64,000 nucleotides of DNA from Anadara kagoshimensis (lineage: Eukaryota > Mollusca > Bivalvia > Arcoida > Arcidae). The stretch lies in contig CM037873.1 in the NCBI GenBank assembly GCA_021292105.1, forward strand, positions 17,972,527 through 18,036,526, in the 5' to 3' direction. The position numbers were made by a program, and so were the translations under genes. This document shows positions 61,901-64,000 of this stretch, in pieces; positions within the stretch are counted from its first letter, which is position 1; each line of letters opens with the position of its first letter. The notes under the pieces are model-generated. The model made no database searches. It was not told where the DNA came from and worked only from the letters and a program-made list of their open reading frames with translations.

Positions 61901-62539
61901 ATGAAATCACCACATAATGTAGGCCTAAGCTTATAACATTTAGACATATCTGCAAACTTTAGTTATTAAAGTACAGTGCAACCTGCCTTAAATACCACTT
62001 CTATATAAGGACCACCTGCTTACAAAGGCCAGTTGAACTTTATCCAAATTGTTCTTTAATCAACCTGTATATAGGCCAGCTGCCCATAAAGGCCACTTTT
62101 ACTGGTTCCCTTGGGTGAACTTTATAGACAGGCTATATTGTATGAGTTTTCAAAGAATGACAATAAACATCCATGCAGTTTTAAAGCCAAAACAACATTT
62201 GTTGTACCATAGCAGAATATTATCACTGTCATATTAAAATTACCAAAATAAAAGTTATAAAATATCTGTCCATCAGTGTGTACTTCTTATTAGTCAAATG
62301 ACTTCACCATAGTGAGCAGTTATCAATGAGTATTTAAGGGGCGATTATTCTTCTGGAGCACCTGGCCTTACAATTATAAATCAATGATGAAACCCTGTAA
62401 AGTAACTTTTTTGCTATTTTGATTCTATTAAAATACAAGGCAAAAAGCTTGATTTTATATACCGGGTAAAAACAACTAATACTTACAAATTTCAAGACTT
62501 TTAGCTGTAAAATGGTTGCATCTTGATCGTATAGTTCAC
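26460..62539 (-). CDS. PDE2A: PDE2-type cGMP-stimulated cyclic nucleotide phosphodiesterase (5' end outside window)
   Basis: Twenty-four exons with GT/AG borders join in unbroken phase to 711 codons ending at TGA 26460-26462. Residues here count from the first whole codon. PDE2 hydrolyses cAMP and cGMP to 5'-AMP/GMP; cGMP on GAF-B activates the dimer. GAF-A spans about 1-155, the LH1 helix about 145-175, GAF-B about 176-318 with the NK...FDE motif (N293, K294, F303-D304-E305), the LH2 linker 322-347, and the HD-type catalytic domain about 390-680. Metal ligands H431, H467, D468 and D579, the acid H427 (HNWMH) and the invariant Gln630 are all present. Matches to vertebrate PDE2A recalled from memory, such as the junction giving HLDD and [15 protein letters not shown], exclude PDE5, 6, 10 and 11. 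The first coding exons, with any membrane-anchoring N-terminus, lie past 64000. A duplicated linker exon and an optional 393-codon insert are listed separately. Confidence 0.97.
27172..27317 (-). CDS. PDE2A: PDE2 exon: substrate pocket with invariant Gln
   Basis: Residues 595-642: [16 protein letters not shown], then [15 protein letters not shown]; Gln630 is the purine-holding glutamine. Acceptor TTTCAG, donor GTAAGA. Confidence 0.96.
27816..27928 (-). CDS. PDE2A: PDE2 exon: third metal ligand
   Basis: Residues 558-594 with [20 protein letters not shown]579 is the conserved metal-binding Asp. Acceptor ATTTCAG, donor GTAAGT. Confidence 0.96.
28104..28330 (+). mobile_element. Old SINE, tRNA-headed, in PDE2 intron
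   Basis: GTGTGGCAAAGTGGTC (A box-like) and TCTGAATCCC (B box-like), then a tail with GTTTGCTCCACCATTC and TTCAAGTGAAAGAATCCCG, an eroded Meta-type 3' part. Confidence 0.6.
28609..28708 (-). CDS. PDE2A: PDE2 exon: catalytic domain
   Basis: Residues 524-556 with [17 protein letters not shown], the ILATD signature of class I phosphodiesterases. Acceptor TTTTCAG, donor GTAAAA. Confidence 0.96.
29470..29605 (-). mobile_element. tRNA-like SINE head in PDE2 intron
   Basis: On the minus strand: TAGCTCATTTGGTAGAGC (A box) and GAGTTTGAATCCC (B box) with a tRNA-like spacing. The 3' acceptor pairing is poor, so this is a SINE or tRNA fossil. Confidence 0.6.
29814..29888 (-). CDS. PDE2A: PDE2 exon: catalytic domain
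   Basis: Residues 499-523, [20 protein letters not shown] onward. Acceptor CTTTCAG, donor GTAAGT. Confidence 0.95.
30207..30254 (-). CDS. PDE2A: PDE2 exon: catalytic domain (48 bp)
   Basis: Residues 483-498 ([16 protein letters not shown]), phase 0 on both sides; donor GTAATA. Confidence 0.95.
30809..30896 (-). CDS. PDE2A: PDE2 exon: HD metal site
   Basis: Residues 454-482 with [15 protein letters not shown]467 and D468 bind the metals. Acceptor TTTTCAG, donor GTAAGT. Confidence 0.97.
31427..31549 (-). CDS. PDE2A: PDE2 exon: HNWMH catalytic motif
   Basis: Residues 413-452 with [19 protein letters not shown]427 is the proton-donating His and H431 a metal ligand. Acceptor TTTACAG, donor GTAAGT. 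Confidence 0.96.
32030..32572 (+). mobile_element. Partial GTGAGCTA-type element
   Basis: The 3' end AAAAGCTCAGATGAGCTAAAA, preceded by GACGGACGACGAAGATAG, matches the other two copies' 3' ends; the 5' part (GGGCCGATTTCGGCCCC) is different. Confidence 0.55.
32600..32620. repeat. G21 homopolymer
   Basis: Twenty-one consecutive G on the plus strand inside a PDE2 intron, so C21 on the gene's sense strand. Confidence 0.95.
32785..33530 (+). mobile_element. AACAAGAGGCCC...GTGAGCTA element, short copy
   Basis: Opens AACAAGAGGCCCAATGGGCC with GCTCACCTGG, closes CCAGGTGAGCTA. AAATGAC stands on both sides (32778-32784, 33531-33537), an apparent 7-bp target duplication. The 3' end folds (33503-33529) into a 12-bp stem with a TTT loop. 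The interior has two diverged halves with GGCCATATTGGATATTGGT. Confidence 0.8.
34030..34145 (-). mobile_element. tRNA-like SINE head
   Basis: On the minus strand TATCTCGGTGGTCA (A box) and GGGGTTCGAAACC (B box), then AAGTCTGAC. Same family as 46085-46190. Confidence 0.6.
37041..37111 (-). CDS. PDE2A: PDE2 exon: start of catalytic domain
   Basis: Residues 389-411, [20 protein letters not shown] onward to TLA. Acceptor ACTACAG, donor GTATGT, phase 2. Confidence 0.94.
37500..37622 (-). CDS. PDE2A: PDE2 exon: between linker and catalytic domain
   Basis: Residues 348-388, [20 protein letters not shown] onward to ISDNDTAL. Acceptor GATGTAG, donor GTAAGT. The least conserved part of the visible protein. 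Confidence 0.93.
39520..39597 (-). CDS. PDE2A: PDE2 linker exon, version A (78 bp)
   Basis: 26 residues, [20 protein letters not shown] then MIYHMQ. Acceptor TTTTTACAG, donor GTTTGT, phase 0 on both sides. It has the same length and phase as version B 493 bp upstream and agrees with it at 15 of 26 positions, so it is a tandem duplicate. Using both would double the LH2 helix; mutually exclusive splicing is the likely use. Confidence 0.9.
40091..40168 (-). CDS. PDE2A: PDE2 linker exon, version B (78 bp)
   Basis: 26 residues, [20 protein letters not shown] then MMYHMK. Acceptor ATTGCAG, donor GTACTG, phase 0 on both sides. It is the closer of the two versions to vertebrate PDE2A as I recall it (about 19 of 26). 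It encodes the LH2 helix that couples GAF-B to the catalytic domain. Confidence 0.92.
41060..41155 (-). mobile_element. tRNA-like SINE head in PDE2 intron
   Basis: On the minus strand TGGCCAATTGGTACTG (A box-like) and GTGGGTTCGAACTTC (B box), followed by an eroded tail. Confidence 0.6.
41418..41533 (-). CDS. PDE2A: PDE2 exon: end of GAF-B with NK...FDE motif
   Basis: Residues 284-321: [30 protein letters not shown]. The N293-K294 and F303-D304-E305 signature of cyclic-nucleotide GAF domains is intact. Acceptor CTTTAG, donor GTAAGT, phase 0 at the 3' side. Confidence 0.95.
42005..42039 (-). CDS. PDE2A: PDE2 micro-exon: GAF-B (35 bp)
   Basis: Residues 272-282 ([11 protein letters not shown]). 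Needed for phase between its neighbours; acceptor ATTTTCAG, donor GTAAGA. Confidence 0.93.
42730..42811 (-). CDS. PDE2A: PDE2 exon: GAF-B
   Basis: Residues 245-270: [17 protein letters not shown] and IDDSTGFRT. Acceptor TGTTTTAG, donor GTATGA. Confidence 0.95.
43243..43303 (-). CDS. PDE2A: PDE2 exon: GAF-B
   Basis: Residues 224-243, including [17 protein letters not shown], part of the cGMP-binding pocket region. Donor GTAAGT, phase 1. Confidence 0.95.
43480..43561 (-). CDS. PDE2A: PDE2 exon: GAF-B
   Basis: Residues 197-223, [20 protein letters not shown] onward. Acceptor TTTTCAG, donor GTAAGT. Confidence 0.95.
43864..43918. repeat. (AG)n microsatellite with G8, next to a splice donor
   Basis: About 23 AG units and eight G. 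On the gene's sense strand this reads C8(TC)n, beginning 9 bp after the donor of the exon at 43928-43991. Confidence 0.95.
43928..43991 (-). CDS. PDE2A: PDE2 exon: start of GAF-B
   Basis: Residues 176-195, giving [20 protein letters not shown]. Acceptor TTTTACAG, donor GTATTA (weak), followed after 9 bp by C8 and a long (TC)n tract. Confidence 0.94.
44611..45829 (-). CDS. PDE2A: PDE2 exon, long form: optional 393-residue insert before GAF-B
   Basis: From the short-form donor the frame stays open for 1179 bp (393 codons exactly) to a second donor, ACAAA then GTAGGT, in the same phase 1. In DNA of roughly 35% GC a stop is expected about every 14 codons, so this length is not chance. The first 75 or so inserted residues look foldable ([40 protein letters not shown]). 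The rest is rich in Ser, Thr, Asn, Asp and Glu, with tyrosine-containing runs such as [19 protein letters not shown], and is probably disordered and phosphorylatable. It would sit between LH1 and GAF-B. It could be an optional exon extension (exitron-like) or constitutive in this lineage; splice data are needed. I recognise no domain. Confidence 0.8.
45790..45829 (-). CDS. PDE2A: PDE2 exon: LH1 end, short form (40 bp)
   Basis: Residues 162-174 ([13 protein letters not shown]) plus one base. Its donor (CATTTAG then GTGAGT) joined to the next acceptor makes the HLDD sequence known from vertebrate PDE2A. The reading frame also runs on through this donor; see the long form. Confidence 0.95.
46085..46190 (-). 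mobile_element. tRNA-like SINE head in PDE2 intron
   Basis: On the minus strand AAGTGGTTCAGTGGTC and GGGGTTTTAACCCCTG followed by AGGTCTGACAAG; an eroded relative of 34030-34145. Confidence 0.5.
46410..46521 (-). CDS. PDE2A: PDE2 exon: end of GAF-A and LH1 helix
   Basis: Residues 125-161, with [19 protein letters not shown], nearly the vertebrate sequence. This helix links GAF-A to GAF-B in the dimer. Donor GTATGA. Confidence 0.95.
47054..47187 (-). CDS. PDE2A: PDE2 exon: GAF-A core
   Basis: Residues 80-123 with [12 protein letters not shown] and [12 protein letters not shown], the usual GAF beta-strands. Ends in phase 2 at donor GTGAGT. Confidence 0.94.
47330..47705 (+). repeat. Interspersed repeat with GGTCAAGGTCA motifs
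   Basis: TGTGGGTCAAGGTCAA and AAGGCCACTGTGACCTTAG lie in a ~370-bp block ending CACAATGGACGGCAGACC, a type common in bivalve introns. A second copy is at 55950-56160. Confidence 0.55.
48379..48447 (-). CDS. PDE2A: PDE2 exon: GAF-A
   Basis: Residues 57-79, with [18 protein letters not shown]. Acceptor TTTTACAG, donor GTTAGT. It is followed upstream by the 8.9-kb intron. Confidence 0.93.
49120..49215 (-). mobile_element. tRNA-like SINE head
   Basis: On the minus strand TTGGCTCAGTGGTGGGGC (A box) and CTTGGGTTAAAC (weak B box). Confidence 0.5.
50120..50300 (+). repeat. Dispersed repeat family A copy in PDE2 intron
   Basis: GTGTAGCTAGCTAAACAGAA, CTAACCCTTCTGGAG, ACTTCCCTGGTGGAAGTTCA, AATTTGTCAGTTTCAAAGC and GACATGATTTGGTGTGG. 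Confidence 0.8.
51026..51420 (-). repeat. Tandem tRNA-like units, one split by a MITE
   Basis: Three units of about 88 bp with GGTTTGATTCTTGGC- and TAGTTGATAGATTG-like blocks on the minus strand (B- and A-box-like). The leftmost unit is interrupted at 51060-51200 by an old relative of the MITE at 13365-13535. Confidence 0.65.
51060..51200. mobile_element. Old MITE copy
   Basis: Shares AAAATTTGTAAATTTATAG-like sequence, ATAGTCCTTTT, ACAATTTGCTAAAATA and AGGAATAGAAAC with 13365-13535. Confidence 0.6.
55950..56160 (+). repeat. Interspersed repeat with GGTCAAGG motif
   Basis: AAGGTCAGAGTGACCTTGAA followed by TGTGGGTCAAGG and CAAGTTTCATTGCCACAG; related to 47330-47705. Confidence 0.5.
57350..57391 (-). 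CDS. PDE2A: PDE2 exon: GAF-A, 42 bp
   Basis: Residues 43-56 ([14 protein letters not shown]), phase 0 on both sides, with acceptor TTTGTAG and donor GTAAGT. Matches the VIGDKVLGEEVSFP stretch of vertebrate PDE2A. Confidence 0.94.
57392..60911. other. 3.5-kb PDE2 intron
   Basis: AT-rich; apart from the hAT-like element at its right end I see nothing specific. Confidence 0.7.
60130..60878. mobile_element. hAT-like element, 749 bp
   Basis: Ends CAGGGTTTTAC and GTAAAACCCTG are perfect 11-bp inverted repeats; CATCTA stands on both sides (60124-60129, 60879-60884). The CAGGG start is typical of hAT elements, though hAT normally duplicates 8 bp rather than 6. No transposase recognised inside. Confidence 0.75.
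60912..60986 (-). CDS. PDE2A: PDE2 exon: GAF-A
   Basis: Residues 18-42, including [19 protein letters not shown]. Phase 0 on both sides; donor GTAAGT. A hAT-like insertion lies 33 bp inside the following intron. Confidence 0.94.
60987..62486. other. 1.5-kb PDE2 intron
   Basis: Contains a MITE-like repeat (61972-62145) and a short family A fragment (62337-62370, CTGGAGCACCTGGCC). Otherwise AT-rich. Confidence 0.65.
61972..62145. mobile_element. MITE-like repeat of the CAACCTG/AAAGGCCAC type
   Basis: Starts TACAGTGCAACCTGCCT and ends near AGACAGGCTATATTGTA, partly inverted copies of each other, with AAAGGCCACTTTTACTGG between them. Repeats of this type are widespread in molluscs. Eroded. Confidence 0.5.
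62487..62539 (-). CDS. PDE2A: PDE2 exon: start of GAF-A
   Basis: Residues 1-17 ([17 protein letters not shown]) after a split Gly codon. Acceptor TTTTGTAG, donor GTAAGT. The preceding exon is not in the window. Confidence 0.93.
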
Positions 62540-64000
62540 CTACAAAATTATCAAAAGAAATTATTAAACAAATAAGTACATTTTTGTGCTGATCTAGGCA
62601 CTAGCTTAAAACATTAAAATTTAAAATCAAACTCAAGTGACTGAGTAAGTGAAATTGAATTGGACATCCATGTCAAAATGTCTTCTGACACCAGCTTTAA
62701 GTGGTGATGTTGAAATTTATAGAACCTGCCTATGAATCATGATAACAATCATAGAGGGGTTTTGTTGGTGTCATGTCTACTGTAAATATGTCATCTTATA
62801 TCTCCTCCTGTGACTGTCATTAAGTCTCCCAAGTGTAATGTTTTTAATAGTGTAGTGGAAGATCTATTTGTTTTTATTCCTTCTTTTTTTCTTCAAATTC
62901 TTCTATTGTTTTTACCACTTAAATTTGTTCACACAATAATGGCCCAAACTTATATTTTACAATATTGTTACACAGTATGAGTATGAGGGTTTCAAATTTT
63001 CCAATTGCTACCTGAATTACCATGGAAATTGTTAAAATGTGAAAATCCTTGTTTTTATTTTTCCTTGCACAATAGTGATCAAAACTGAATGCTACTTCAC
63101 AGGATTGTTACCCATCACAAAGCGATGCATGTTTTGGGTTTTAATTTTCAAAATGCTTACTGTTGACATAATCATATGGAAGACTTTCATATCAGTTCAG
63201 TGATACAAGATCTTTTGTTACTAATTGATAACACATTCATTTTACAATAATGCATATACTATAAAAAAAATCTCAAATAATCAGCAAGATTTTGTGTAAT
63301 GTTTCTAGGTAAAACAATATATACAATGAAGAGCTTCTAGAGCATTAATATCATGATCTTTTGAAAATCCTTGTGGAATGCAAGAGTAATAGCATTAATT
63401 TAGTGGTTTAAATTTGAAAATTGTGTTTCCAAGGCAACATAATGTGCTCAGTGTAATTTTGTTCATATTTTCAGCTTTCAGTTTAAAAACCAATCGTCAA
63501 TTCAGCAACTTTTGAACAATTTATTATAATGATAAGAATCATCTTTCATCAACTGACCAAAAGAAAGTTAACAATGTAACATTTGAATATTCAACAAGGA
63601 CCTGATAGCTGTCAAAACCTGATGGAAAATTGAGAAAATCTCATGTTTTGTTTAACGCATGATGTATTTCTTTCTTCTTTGTTTAATGTTAATGGCTCCA
63701 CAAGATAACCAGAGTGACTGAAGAAAAACTGCTAAATCCCCATAGAAGTCAAAATGGACCCTTTTTTGTACGATAAAGTGTAAACTTTCCTGGGGATTTC
63801 ACAAAGTAAATTTGTTCTATATCTGAGAACAATAGACTGTAGAGTTGTAACAAGTATCTGGTGATGACATACATTGCTGCTGACTGGCCCTCATTTGATA
63901 AACCATAAGCTGAGTTTGACTTGATTTAGAAAATAATGTAAATCTAGCTAGAAGAAGACTATAAGGTTTCTCTTTAACAGCGGTAATGTCTATGATATAC
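62540..64000. other. PDE2 intron running off the window
   Basis: No exon encoding the sequence before ELYDQD was found. A 90-bp family A fragment is at 62740-62830 (CATAGAGGGGTTTTGTTGG, GTCATCTTATATCTCCTCC). The rest is AT-rich. Confidence 0.6.

Noticed and set aside
26460-62539. PDE5, PDE10 or PDE11 instead of PDE2
   Set aside because: The GAF-B, linker and C-terminal sequences follow PDE2A along their whole length, including the [19 protein letters not shown] and [10 protein letters not shown] stretches.

Overview
The window looks like nuclear DNA of a bivalve mollusc. It is AT-rich with small exons in long introns, and it carries tRNA-headed SINEs with the mollusc 'Meta'-type tail, repeats opening AACAAGAGGCCC and closing GTGAGCTA, and GGCCATCTTGG-type interspersed repeats. 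No species can be named from sequence alone.

Left part (1-10165). A DNA transposon-like element (190-3024) has two 301-bp terminal inverted repeats that are identical base for base, flanked by a perfect 8-bp target duplication. It carries a short PIF1-family helicase reading frame (586-1428) and a nested SINE. From 3033 to 10165 I see only repeats: a dispersed mid-size family, an inverted pair, a ~331-bp tandem duplication and microsatellites.

Second gene (10166-14712, minus). A two-exon, 404-codon gene encodes an anhydro-N-acetylmuramic acid kinase (AnmK), a bacterial cell-wall recycling enzyme. Its motifs resemble the Bacteroidetes form, which suggests horizontal acquisition followed by intron gain.

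Middle (14713-26459). Gene-poor DNA holds a tandem array of perfect inverted GGTCAnnnTGACC palindromes, a long near-perfect hairpin, a palindromic minisatellite and a 1.86-kb element with eight ~145-bp tandem units rich in TGACCT half-sites.

Right part (26460-64000, minus). Most of a PDE2-type cyclic-nucleotide phosphodiesterase gene. Twenty-four exons were placed by consensus splice sites and unbroken phase. They give 711 codons from the start of GAF-A through GAF-B and the HD phosphodiesterase domain to the stop; the first coding exons lie beyond 64000. Two features of this gene stand out. The linker helix between GAF-B and the catalytic domain is encoded twice, by two 78-bp same-phase exons (40091-40168 and 39520-39597), which look mutually exclusive. 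The exon before GAF-B has an alternative donor 1179 bp (393 codons) further on in the same phase, so an optional, largely disordered insert of 393 residues can be spliced in or out. Introns hold further transposons, including a hAT-like element 33 bp from a splice donor.
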